From an uncultured Acetatifactor sp. (lineage in GTDB: Bacteria > Bacillota > Clostridia > Lachnospirales > Lachnospiraceae): a stretch of DNA of 24,874 nucleotides. Both the position numbers and the translations under genes were made by a program. The notes below the pieces were generated by a model that had not been told where the DNA came from, ran no database searches, and worked only from the letters and a program-made list of their open reading frames with translations. Below, one piece after another: positions 8,922 to 15,767 of this stretch (position 1 is its first letter; each line of letters begins with the position of its first letter). The stretch lies in NCBI GenBank assembly GCA_910585615.1, contig CAJUFO010000065.1:1-24874 (forward strand). The letters run 5' to 3'.

Positions 8922-10793
8922 ATGGATAGAAGGAAGCGGTGGAACAGGGATATATGGATGAGGAGCATATTGGCTTTCCTGGGGACTTACGGGGGCTGCT
9001 ATCTGGGCAGCATAGCCGGGATTTATCGCGCGGCGTTTTCCATTATGGGCGCGCCGCTGATGCTATTGATGCTTTGGCTGCTGGCCCGGACCCGGAAACG
9101 GCTTGAGGAGATAGAGGATAAGAAGCGGCTTGGACGCAGAGTCAGATATGGGGCCGTTGTGAGCTTTCTGTTTTCTATTACCATGATTGCGGGCTACCAG
9201 CTCCAGAACTTCGGCATGACCGGACTGGGAGTAAAGGGGAAGGTCTTGATTCTGCTGCGCAGCGCATGCCTGGCCATAGCCGTGTTTCCTTTTACGGACA
9301 TTCTGTTTTGCGCCGTTGAGAAGATTCCCGTTCACAGGACAAAGCAGAAGCGGCAGGGCAGCTGGAAAGCCTGGAAGGTGTTCTGTCTCAGCGCGGCGCT
9401 CATTTTCCTATGCCTGATTCCTGTATGGCTGGCATACTATCCGATTATCATGTCTTATGACTTCCACAGACAGATAGGTGAGGCTGCGAAGGGCTTCGCG
9501 TGGTTCTGGCCTTATCAGCCCATCGCCCACACATGGCTCATCTGGCTCTTCCTCCAGGTGGGGCATCTTTTGGGGAATCTGCAGACAGGAATGGCATGTA
9601 TGGCTCTATTCCAGATGCTTGTCTACTCGCTGGCGACGGGCTATGCCTGTGCCTTCCTGTACCGTATTCTGGGGAAGCGCTGGACGGTAGTGGCAGGGAT
9701 CCTGTTCTTTGGGGTATTTCCCCTGAATTCGGTTATGGTACTGTGCACCACAAAGGATGTTCTGTTCGGAACGCTTTTTTTGCTCTTCGTCCTGTTATTG
9801 GCGGAACGGGTGTTCTTCTGTCAGGGGAGGAAGGCGCTTGTCATGGACGGCCTGCTGGTGCTGGAGGGCTGTCTGATGATGCAGCTTCGGAATAACTGCA
9901 TCTATGCTGTGGCGGTCTTTGGCATCGTCTGGCTGCTTTCTGCCCCGAAAAAAGAGAAGCTGCATGTGCTCCTGCTCTGCGTCCTGCTGGTGGCGGGAGG
10001 GAAGGGGACAGGAATGGCCATAAAGGCAGCAATAGGCACGCAGCTGGGGACCGCAAAGGTGGAAATGTACAGCGTTCCCATCCAGCAGTTTACGAGAGTG
10101 GGGCATTATCATGGGGAGGAGCTTGATGGAATGACACGGGAAATGCTGGAGTCCTATGTCCCTGAGGAATGCTGGCAGGAGTATAACCCGCCGATTTCAG
10201 ACGCGCCAAAAGGGGTGGTGGCAGTGACGACATTTCAGGAGAACTGGGACGGCCATATGGGACAGATGCTGGCGGACTGGTTCCGATTGGGCATCCGGTA
10301 TCCAAATGATTATATCGACGCGTTCCTGGAGCTGACGAGGGGGTATTGGTTCCTGGACGACAGGTCCTATGCGGAATGCCTCGGCTACGGGACGGAGGGA
10401 AGGATGGGGACGATTTATACTTATAATGTGTCCACCATGGAAGACGGCACGGAAATACCCCATGAATCGAAGTTCCCATGGCTGGAGGAGCAGCTGGAGA
10501 AAATCGTCAGCGGGAATGCCTATTACAACTGGCCGATTCTGTCGATCCTGTTCAAAAGCGCCTTCTATGTCTGGGGACTTTTGATGGTATGGATCGCATT
10601 CCTGTTCCGGCGCCAGAAGAAGCAGGCCATACTCTGTCTGTTTCCGCTGCTGTATATGGGAACGCTGTTTCTGGGGCCTGTGGTGCAGATCAGATATGTC
10701 TTTCCGGCCATGCTTGTGCTGCCGGTGATGGCGTGCCTGCTGCTGGAGCAGGAAGACTCCATGCCGGCATCAGAAGTTGACCTGGCGGACTGA
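8922..10793 (+). CDS. Polytopic membrane protein, DUF6020-like (GT-C-like)
   Basis: This encodes 623 residues with roughly a dozen hydrophobic helices. Characteristic segments are LAYYPIIMSYDFHRQIGEA, with an acidic residue (D180) in the first loop after a helix, the following FWPYQPIAHTWLIWLF, and FPLNSVMVLCTTKDVLFG. The acidic residue after an early helix resembles the catalytic loop of GT-C glycosyltransferases, which use lipid-phosphate sugars on the outer face of the membrane. The closest family I recall is DUF6020, and the enzymatic role is inference. A hydrophilic extracytoplasmic part (about 385-535) precedes the last helices. The ribosome binding site is weak (GGACAAGGACGG). It has its own promoter candidate, and the downstream neighbour is the degraded integrative element. 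Confidence 0.75.
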   Translation: MDRRKRWNRDIWMRSILAFLGTYGGCYLGSIAGIYRAAFSIMGAPLMLLMLWLLARTRKRLEEIEDKKRLGRRVRYGAVVSFLFSITMIAGYQLQNFGMTGLGVKGKVLILLRSACLAIAVFPFTDILFCAVEKIPVHRTKQKRQGSWKAWKVFCLSAALIFLCLIPVWLAYYPIIMSYDFHRQIGEAAKGFAWFWPYQPIAHTWLIWLFLQVGHLLGNLQTGMACMALFQMLVYSLATGYACAFLYRILGKRWTVVAGILFFGVFPLNSVMVLCTTKDVLFGTLFLLFVLLLAERVFFCQGRKALVMDGLLVLEGCLMMQLRNNCIYAVAVFGIVWLLSAPKKEKLHVLLLCVLLVAGGKGTGMAIKAAIGTQLGTAKVEMYSVPIQQFTRVGHYHGEELDGMTREMLESYVPEECWQEYNPPISDAPKGVVAVTTFQENWDGHMGQMLADWFRLGIRYPNDYIDAFLELTRGYWFLDDRSYAECLGYGTEGRMGTIYTYNVSTMEDGTEIPHESKFPWLEEQLEKIVSGNAYYNWPILSILFKSAFYVWGLLMVWIAFLFRRQKKQAILCLFPLLYMGTLFLGPVVQIRYVFPAMLVLPVMACLLLEQEDSMPASEVDLAD

Positions 10794-10845
10794 TAATTCT
10801 TCAGGAGAAGAGGAGCTGTCTGCTGACTTGCTTTCATGCCTATCC

Positions 10846-10985
10846 TTCAGCGCTTTACAGGCACCTTGGCCACTGAAAAGGATTCAGAAATCTACGAGGC
10901 AATGAAAGTAAGATATATGGAACTGAAGGTCATATTGACGGCTTCAGGAATCAACCTGGCGGAAATTGACAGAATCAAGGAATAA
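10846..10985 (+). pseudogene. Decayed copy of the 60-aa small protein
   Basis: From 10866 the frame reads LATEKDS..Y..MK.RY.ELKVIL and ends EIDRIKE at a TAA. It matches the C-terminal two thirds of the protein at 11965-12147 at 28 of 38 compared residues. Just upstream, 10846-10863 (FSALQA) still resembles FSRLQT of the intact copy, but about four bases are missing between the two pieces, so the frame is broken. No start codon or promoter like that of the intact copy remains. The terminator directly downstream is also shared with the intact copy. Confidence 0.75.
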
Positions 10986-11016
10986 GTCCTACAACTGAAT
11001 AGCAGCCACAAAACAA

Positions 11017-11071
11017 AGGTGTAAAGTCTTTAGTGAGTCATTAAAATGATTCAGAGCTTTACATCTTTTTT
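11017..11071 (+). terminator. Terminator of the decayed small-protein unit
   Basis: The left arm AGGTGTAAAGTC (11017-11028) pairs with GAGCTTTACATCT (11054-11066) using some wobble. An inner stem (AGTCATT/AATGATT) extends it, and a run of six T follows. It is homologous to the terminator at 12180-12231, and several base differences between the two preserve pairing. Confidence 0.75.
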
Positions 11072-11078
11072 AGTGCAG

Positions 11079-11216
11079 ACAGGAGTGGCGAACTGATGTT
11101 CTGATTGCCTCTTTGATTCCCTTTTGGCGAAAGGAAAAGAAGTAGGCTCCACGAAGCCATTAAAATCAAGGCCTTTCGGGCAACAAAAAATGGAAGCAGG
11201 GGAGCTCGAACCCCTG
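11079..11216 (+). repeat. Left copy of integrase-end plus att repeat
   Basis: This segment matches 13816-13940. It starts with the last six codons of a recombinase gene (SGELMF and stop at 11084-11104; the right copy reads SAKLMF), continues through a shared CTTTTGGCGAAAGGAAA and TAAAATCAAGG, and ends in a partial tRNA-Val 3' end. The rest of that first recombinase gene is gone: only about a dozen bases separate this end from the terminator at 11017-11071. A further fragment of the shared sequence (CAGTAAAATCAAGG) recurs near 11235. Confidence 0.8.
11191..11216 (-). repeat. Partial tRNA-Val 3' end (att site remnant)
   Basis: These 26 bases match the 3' end of the tRNA-Val gene (13915-13940) at 24 positions, covering the acceptor 3' strand and most of the T arm. 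After 11216 the match stops, so this is not a tRNA gene. It is what tRNA-targeted integration leaves at the far end of an element. Confidence 0.85.
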
Positions 11217-11340
11217 GAGAAAATGCCGAAAATGCAGTAAAATCAAGGGTTCTGGAGATTTTGGCTTGATTCCCTTTGATTACCAAAGTATTTTGCTATT
11301 CGTTGGCTCCAAAGGATAAATTTTTAGGAGAAAGGAGATA

Positions 11341-11472
11341 ATGAAAGCCCGCATATGGGCATCACAGCGCGCCACAGGGGCATCTCATGTGCGGACTACA
11401 CGGCAACTTAAAACCACAATTTCATTACGACACAAAATTATTACTACACAAAAACCAAAGGAGGAGACGTAA
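11341..11472 (+). CDS. Small 43-aa ORF upstream of a cold-shock-like gene
   Basis: An ATG at 11341 sits four bases after AAAGGAG and opens a 43-codon frame ending TAA at 11472, just before the ATG of the cold-shock-like gene at 11478. The peptide is basic (begins MKARIWASQRATGASHVRTT) and has no recognised domain. Its last codons overlap the ribosome binding site of the next gene (AAAGGAGGAG, 11457-11466), so its translation could influence that of the next gene. It could equally be a chance frame in decaying DNA. Confidence 0.35.
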   Translation: MKARIWASQRATGASHVRTTRQLKTTISLRHKIITTQKPKEET

Positions 11473-11477
11473 AGATT

Positions 11478-11732
11478 ATGTATGGCAGAGTGACGAGGTA
11501 TTTCCAGGACAGGGGATATGGATTCGTCCTAGGAGAGGACAGGGAGACATATTACATCTACCGCTCCAATCTACGCGGGGAGCACATAGTTGCAATGATA
11601 AAATCCAATTTTTCACTATCTGTCATATGTCTGTACCTCCCAATGAAATATGTATACCACATTCAGGATGCAAAGTCTATTGAATTGTCATGGTGCTTTG
11701 GTTATTGGGTATGGGAATATTGTGTACCCTAA
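11478..11732 (+). pseudogene. Truncated cold-shock-domain-like protein
   Basis: The first 37 residues (MYGRVTRYFQDRGYGFVLGE, then DRETYYIYRSNLRGEHI) resemble the N-terminal half of small cold-shock-domain nucleic-acid-binding proteins, with RGYGFV in the place of the RNP1 motif. From about base 11589 the frame becomes hydrophobic and AT-rich and no longer resembles the fold, so the second half of the beta-barrel was replaced, probably by deletion or recombination. A strong AAAGGAGGAG lies 11 bases before the ATG. It is probably cargo of the integrative element and not functional as a cold-shock protein. Confidence 0.65.
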
Positions 11733-11773
11733 ATATAGTGATTTCAATATACAACATACCAATGTTTAGGGTA
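11725..11773. repeat. 9-bp perfect inverted repeat in AT-rich spacer
   Basis: TACCCTAAA (11725-11733) and TTTAGGGTA (11765-11773) are perfect inverted repeats 31 bases apart, ending directly at a TATAAT (11774-11779). This could be an operator or a loose hairpin. No good -35 box is placed for that TATAAT. The remaining spacer to the promoter at 11888 shows nothing else recognisable. Confidence 0.4.
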
Positions 11774-11887
11774 TATAATAAACCCATCGATCAAACAACA
11801 CAACGAACACTAACCAATCAACAATAACCACAACGAAAGGAGCCGCTCCCATCAGTACCAAAAGCGCCTTGATAACTGAATAAAGGC

Positions 11888-11916
11888 TTTACACCATGCC
11901 GAAGGGCTGATATAAT
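11888..11916 (+). promoter_or_regulatory. Near-consensus promoter of the small-protein gene
   Basis: TTTACA (11888-11893), a 17-bp spacer and a perfect TATAAT (11911-11916) lie about 50 bp before the small gene at 11965. Together with the terminator at 12180-12231 this makes a complete short transcription unit. Confidence 0.8.
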
Positions 11917-11964
11917 GGAATCACCAGATACACGTAGGCGGCACTTTGGAAAGTGGGTGATTAT

Positions 11965-12147
11965 ATGACTGAAAAAGAGATTATCCAAAAGAACATTGAG
12001 GAATTTTCCAGATTGCAGACATATATGTTAGCGACTGAAAAGGACTCAAATGGATACAAGCTTATGAAAGATCGCTATATAGAATTGAAAGTCATCTTAA
12101 ATGCTTTTGGCATAAATCTTTCAGAAATCGACAAAATCAAGGAATGA
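11965..12147 (+). CDS. Conserved 60-aa small protein, unknown function
   Basis: This encodes 60 residues, hydrophilic and probably helical, with no membrane segment or cysteine. It begins MTEKEIIQKNIEEF and contains YIELKVILNAFGINLSEID. A GTG at 11953 in the same frame would add four residues; I prefer the ATG at 11965, though its ribosome binding site (AAGTGGGTG) is weak. That it is a real protein is supported by the decayed copy at 10846-10985: many differences between the two fall at third codon positions while 28 of 38 residues agree. It has its own near-consensus promoter and terminator. I do not recognise a family. It lacks the Spo0E signature, which I considered because of its size. 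Confidence 0.7.
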   Translation: MTEKEIIQKNIEEFSRLQTYMLATEKDSNGYKLMKDRYIELKVILNAFGINLSEIDKIKE

Positions 12148-12179
12148 GTCCTACAACTGAATAGCAGCCACGGAACAAA

Positions 12180-12231
12180 GGTGTAAAGTCTTTATTGGAT
12201 CATCAAGATGATTCAGGGCTTTGCACCTTTT
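12180..12231 (+). terminator. Terminator of the small-protein unit
   Basis: GGTGTAAAGTC (12180-12190) pairs with GGCTTTGCACC (12217-12227) using G-U wobbles. An inner stem (GATCATC/GATGATT) extends it and TTTT follows. It closes the transcript starting at 11888-11916. Confidence 0.8.
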
Positions 12232-12312
12232 ATGGTGCAGGGAATGGAGCGTTCCCGCTGGCAAAGGCGGGAGGTAGCCAAGAGCTAAATATCAATCAAG
12301 GAGGTGGCAAGG

Positions 12313-12531
12313 ATGCAGAAGCAGACACTGGCAATCGCAGTGGAAACGAAGGACGGCATAGTCCAGAGGATTGGAAGGAGCGCCATATTTACCCCTAAGC
12401 CTAATTTAGGCGGAGGATGTATCAAGTGGTATGCGGACAGGCCCAAAGAGAAAAAGGGGGAGTCCAGGCAGGGCGGATGGTTCCATCATGTGATGTTCAA
12501 TTCCCACGCGCCCTTTTCAACAGGCCGTTGA
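12313..12531 (+). CDS. Hypothetical 72-aa protein
   Basis: An ATG at 12313 lies seven bases after AAGGAGGT (12298-12305), a strong ribosome binding site; an in-frame GTG at 12304 overlaps that site and is less likely. The product has 72 residues, begins MQKQTLAIAVETKDGIVQRI, contains GGGCIKWYADRPKEKKGE, and has no signal peptide or membrane helix. I recognise no domain. It lies between the small-protein unit and the sigma-factor remnant, all on the plus strand, so it is probably cargo of the integrative element. It may itself be truncated, since the C-terminus (SHAPFSTGR) looks unstructured. Confidence 0.5.
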   Translation: MQKQTLAIAVETKDGIVQRIGRSAIFTPKPNLGGGCIKWYADRPKEKKGESRQGGWFHHVMFNSHAPFSTGR

Positions 12532-12568
12532 ATACTAAGAGACACTTTATAAGGAAGGAGTTGATACG

Positions 12569-12781
12569 ATGGCAAGAAGTGGGCTGGCAATATTGGAGCC
12601 GTATTGTGAAAATGACATGCGTCTGCTTAAGAGTATATCCAATTCAATATTCAGGTGGTTCAATGAGCCGATTACAAAGGCTGACTATGACGATTTCTAT
12701 TCCCTCGCTAACGAAACGCTATGGAAAGCATACAATGCCTACAATCCCGATATGGGAGTCAGCTGTCGGACGGCGAATTGA
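12569..12781 (+). pseudogene. Truncated sigma-70 family factor
   Basis: After AAGGAAGGAG, the ATG at 12569 opens a 70-residue frame with a sigma region 2-like N-terminus: DYDDFYSLANETLWKAYNAY followed by NPDMGVS. A full factor would continue through the rest of region 2 and region 4, but homology ends after NPDMGVS (about 12766), where different, more G+C-rich sequence begins and the frame stops within a few codons. The promoter-recognition helices are missing, so it cannot act as a sigma factor. Such factors occur next to recombinase genes in Lachnospiraceae mobile elements, which fits its place here. Confidence 0.7.
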
Positions 12782-13110
12782 GGGAGACGCAAACCGCGAA
12801 TTATTTTTCCAACCTTTATCCCATTGACTGCGCAGTGCTGTCTGTGAATGCATGATCCTGCCGAAAATGCGACGCACTGTTGTCAGCATGAATCTCCTCC
12901 TGAAAATTAAAAGGCCATGGATCCCATCACGAGACCCACAGCCCATATGAAGCATTCAGTTTTTCAGCTGCCTGGAAGCCAGGGCAGGAAGATGGACAAG
13001 TCCGGCGGCAACAGTCACCGCATCCACCTTCCGCATCAGGGAGCCGATCTTTCCTTTATTCCAGAAGATATCGGAGAGCTCGCAGCCTATATCGTGGTTG
13101 GGGATGCACC
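12782..13110. other. Unassigned junction DNA between sigma and integrase remnants
   Basis: There is no convincing gene. The forward frame immediately after the sigma break reads LSDGELRETQTANYFSNLYP and on to a TGA at about 12857, looking coding-like but without a start. A minus-strand ATG near 12889 follows AGGAGGAG and opens a basic frame (MLTTVRRIFGRIMHSQTALR) that runs into the sigma remnant. A forward frame at about 13045-13100 reads SFIPEDIGELAAYIVVGD. These look like short fragments left by deletion events. Confidence 0.4.
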
Positions 13111-13841
13111 TACGGAATATTCAAATATGCCAAGGAAAAAGGGTACATATCATGGAGCATATCGCAGACCGTGAACGACATGGAACTTCCTAGAAAGGCG
13201 TTTTGTAAAGTGATAAAAGAAGATGATGAGGAAGTGTTCAACGATGACGAAATGGCGAAACGCCTGAAATACCTTACGGAAAAGCCGGACATTCTGAATT
13301 TGGGGATTATTCTGATGTTCTGCAAGGTGTACGTGTGGGCGAACTGGTTGCCATTAAATGGGGCGATGTCATAGGAAATTCTGTAAAAATCCGGAGGACG
13401 GAGATATCGTATAGGGACAGTAATGGCAAGAATATATATGAAATCAGAGATTATCCCAAAACCGAAGCGGGAATCAGGACAGTGTTCGTGCCTGATGAAT
13501 TTTCCAGTACCTTAAGGAGGTTGAAGCTGCTGAGTGGCACCCAGGAATATGTGTTCTGGGAAGACGGGCAGAACATAAAAGCAATGCGGGTCAGAAAACG
13601 GCTGTACTATATCTGCAAGAAGCTGGGCATAAAGAAGAAGTCTCCCCATAAACTTAGGAAGACATACATCTCAATCCTTTTGGACAATGGAGTGGACAAG
13701 AGGCTTGTTCAGAATGTCGCCGGACATGCGCAGATTTCCACAAGCGAAAGGAACTACCATCGCAATAGGAAGTCTGACCAGAGGAAAGAAGAGATACTGA
13801 GCAGCATACCGGAATTCAGAAGTGCCAAACTGATGTTCTGA
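13111..13841 (+). pseudogene. Tyrosine recombinase/integrase, N-truncated and frameshifted
   Basis: The first part (13111 to about 13323) holds the end of the core-binding domain (YGIFKYAKEKGYISWSISQT) and the start of the catalytic domain in one frame. The second part (from about 13326) continues in another frame with GVRVGELVAIKWGD, containing the first catalytic Arg, then HKLR, GHAQ and NYH, which supply the remaining His, Arg, His and Tyr of the tyrosine recombinase active site. The junction near 13324 is explained by loss of one base. The N-terminal arm-binding domain and any start codon are absent, so about 140 residues are missing relative to a typical integrase. It ends 73 bp from the 3' end of tRNA-Val, the standard position for an integrase next to its attachment site. 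Confidence 0.85.
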
Positions 13842-13940
13842 TTACCTTTTGGCGAAAGGAAAGGAGACAGACCCCGCAAAGCCAGTAAAATCAAGGTTTC
13901 CCGGGCAACAAAAATGGAAGCAAGGGGGCTCGAACCCCTG
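13816..13940 (+). repeat. Right copy of integrase-end plus att repeat
   Basis: This is the counterpart of 11079-11216. It contains the recombinase C-terminus and stop, the shared CTTTTGGCGAAAGGAAA and TAAAATCAAGG, and the 3' end of the complete tRNA-Val. Together the two copies bracket about 2.7 kb of element DNA. Confidence 0.8.
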
Positions 13941-13988
13941 ACCTTTCGCGTGTGAGGCGAACGCTCATCCCGGCTGAGCTATGCTTCC
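13915..13988 (-). tRNA. tRNA-Val (anticodon CAC)
   Basis: The minus strand folds as a complete 74-nt cloverleaf: acceptor GGAAGCA/TGCTTCC, D stem GCTC/GAGC, anticodon stem TTCGC/GCGAA with loop CTCACAC (anticodon CAC, reading GTG valine codons), variable AGGTC, T stem AGGGG/CCCCT with loop TTCGAAC, and discriminator A. CCA is not encoded; a T run follows. Its 3' end served as the attachment site of the integrative elements on its left and is restored by the element's right end. Confidence 0.95.
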
Positions 13989-13997
13989 ATGTCCTCT

Positions 13998-14025
13998 ATT
14001 GTACCACGCTTTCCGAAAAATGCAA
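13998..14025 (-). promoter_or_regulatory. tRNA-Val promoter
   Basis: On the minus strand TTGCAT (14020-14025), a 16-bp spacer and TACAAT (13998-14003, preceded by TGG as in an extended -10) lie just upstream of the tRNA, in the gap after the stop of the membrane-protein gene. Confidence 0.75.
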
Positions 14026-14035
14026 GAGGAAAATT

Positions 14036-15625
14036 TCATTTCCTGCAAATTTTTGTATTTTTCGCCATGGTATTTTGTATTGACGCTTTTGCTTTGCCCC
14101 AAATGCCTGCCCAGCCTATGGCGGAGAGGGGCATCGACAGGAGGATGTAGGGGTAGATATAGCGGGAATTGGCCTCCCACAAAAGGCTGAACAGGACGCC
14201 TCCTAAAAAGAAAATCAGGAGCATGTTTTCGTCCGTGTATTTTTTTCGCGCCGGACCCACACAGTATAAAAACAGGCCGCAATAGTTCAGGAACTGGAAC
14301 ACGGACAGAAAGGATAGAAGGAATCCGTCCTCCAGCGCTAGCAGACATCCTGTGATGCCGCGGCTTTCCCCATCCGTCGCTATGAGGAAATTGGTATTGT
14401 AGAAAGGATCGTTCCACTGCGTGCACAGCTTCCGCTTATAGAAGCTGACTCCGTAGACCGGATCCTCCAGAAAGAGGGACAGCTTTGCCTGTATGTCCCG
14501 GACGGCTGTCTGGGAGGCGGCATCCCTGTCACAGTCTGCGGAATAATAGAGCGGGACGCAGTAATTGGAAAACCAGCCGGGATTGCTGGAATCTTCGGAC
14601 ATGCCCATGGCAATCCACATGGAGGCAGGCAGGCCGCCGTCTATGCTGTGTCCGCTGACCTGTTGATAATACAGTTCAATGCCTTTCGTCACGCCGCATG
14701 GCAGCAGCAGGACAAGGAGCGCCGCTATGAGCATGGCGGGACGCCTGCTGCGCAGCCCGCGAAAGAGCATGGCTATGCACATAGCAAGTATCCCAATCAG
14801 GCAGTTTTTGCGGAAAATCAGGCTCATGCACATGGAGAGCGCCATGAACAGAAAGCGCTGCCGTTTCCCGTCCTTTCCATATCGGAGATAGTGCAGAAAG
14901 GCGAGGGACAGGAAAAAGAGCCCCGGCACGTCTCCGTACACCCAGCAGTTCAGCAAAAACAGCGGAAGCTGGAAGAGAAAAAGCAGGCTTCCCGCCAGAC
15001 GCAGGGCGTTGTCCATGGTCAATTCATTCAGGATACGGCACAGCATGAAGACGAGCCCCCCAATCCAGAGGCAGTTGAGGGCCTGCACCGCCGCGAAGTT
15101 TTCATTGCCGAAAATACGGAAAAGAATCTGCAGATATGCCACGAAGCCCAGCTGTTGAGGGTACATGTCCAGATACCCGCCTTTGGTCAGGTTGACGTAA
15201 TTGCCCTGATTGAACAGAGAGGCGGCGCTGTATACCTGCACCTGGTCGTTTATGGGGGTGCGCTGACCGCCCAGAAAAATCAGACAGGAAAAGAGAACCG
15301 CCGTCAGCGCGATGCCAATCTGGAAACCCTGGAGCATTCTGTCGCCGATTCTCGCCCGCAGGCGGAAAATGCCCGCAAAGAAGGCAAACAACAGGAGGAT
15401 TCCCGCCAAATGATAAGAGGGGTTGTCCCATATCTGGTAAATCGGCACGCCGTTCTCGATTTCTCCCCAGGCTTCTCTGCCGCATCTTTGCGTGAACAAA
15501 AATGACATTATCGTCATAAAAAACAAAAAAGCAGAAACGCATAAAATCAGAAGGAGATTACAGATTTTATCGATTTTCTGCGCTGTATTCAGGCGTTTCA
15601 TACTTCCAGATGGATGGATGCCCAT
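14036..15625 (-). CDS. Polytopic membrane protein, GT-C/GT39-like glycosyltransferase
   Basis: This encodes 529 residues with about a dozen hydrophobic helices. The loop after the second to third helix reads GGQRTPINDQVQVYSAASLF and is followed by GGYLDMYPQQLGFVAYLQ, a pattern seen in membrane glycosyltransferases of the GT39/PMT-like group, where an acidic residue in an extracytoplasmic loop is catalytic and the donor is a lipid-phosphate sugar. That role is inferred from layout; no substrate can be named. The ATG at 15625 is chosen because AAAGGAG ends ten bases before it; an in-frame TTG at 15634 lies too close to that site. It is transcribed divergently from the ThuA-like gene, and the tRNA-Val lies 47 bp beyond its stop. 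Confidence 0.75.
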   Translation of the reverse strand: MGIHPSGSMKRLNTAQKIDKICNLLLILCVSAFLFFMTIMSFLFTQRCGREAWGEIENGVPIYQIWDNPSYHLAGILLLFAFFAGIFRLRARIGDRMLQGFQIGIALTAVLFSCLIFLGGQRTPINDQVQVYSAASLFNQGNYVNLTKGGYLDMYPQQLGFVAYLQILFRIFGNENFAAVQALNCLWIGGLVFMLCRILNELTMDNALRLAGSLLFLFQLPLFLLNCWVYGDVPGLFFLSLAFLHYLRYGKDGKRQRFLFMALSMCMSLIFRKNCLIGILAMCIAMLFRGLRSRRPAMLIAALLVLLLPCGVTKGIELYYQQVSGHSIDGGLPASMWIAMGMSEDSSNPGWFSNYCVPLYYSADCDRDAASQTAVRDIQAKLSLFLEDPVYGVSFYKRKLCTQWNDPFYNTNFLIATDGESRGITGCLLALEDGFLLSFLSVFQFLNYCGLFLYCVGPARKKYTDENMLLIFFLGGVLFSLLWEANSRYIYPYILLSMPLSAIGWAGIWGKAKASIQNTMAKNTKICRK

Positions 15626-15663
15626 GGTTTCCAAGCTCCTTTAGGCCGTTTTTCTTTAAGGAC

Positions 15664-15692
15664 ATTTTACTCGTCTGAGAAGAAAAAGACAA
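15664..15692 (-). promoter_or_regulatory. Promoter of the GT-C-like membrane protein gene
   Basis: On the minus strand TTGTCT (15687-15692), a 17-bp spacer and TAAAAT (15664-15669) lie about 40 bp before the start codon at 15625. The promoter faces away from the ThuA-like gene. Confidence 0.7.
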
Positions 15693-15704
15693 GTGCTTTT
15701 TCTC

Positions 15705-15733
15705 TGGAGATTTGAGGCGATATCTGGTATACT
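15705..15733 (+). promoter_or_regulatory. Candidate promoter of the ThuA-like gene
   Basis: TATACT (15728-15733) is a good -10 box. The hexamer 17 bp upstream, TGGAGA (15705-15710), is a poor -35, so activation by a regulator is possible. It is back to back with the minus-strand promoter at 15664-15692. Confidence 0.45.
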
Positions 15734-15767
15734 TAGGTTCATCAATATTATTCAAGGAGGGCTTGCC

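Noticed and set aside
11191..11216. A second tRNA gene
   Set aside because: Only the acceptor 3' strand and most of the T arm are present. No anticodon or D arm follows, so it is an att remnant.
12417..12827. 136-codon plus-strand frame across the hypothetical and sigma remnants
   Set aside because: It overlaps two better-supported frames that have strong ribosome binding sites, and its residues show no recognisable pattern.
14648..15505. 285-codon plus-strand frame opposite the GT-C-like membrane protein gene
   Set aside because: It is Gln/His/Glu-rich shadow sequence, while the minus strand encodes a coherent membrane protein with promoter and ribosome binding site.
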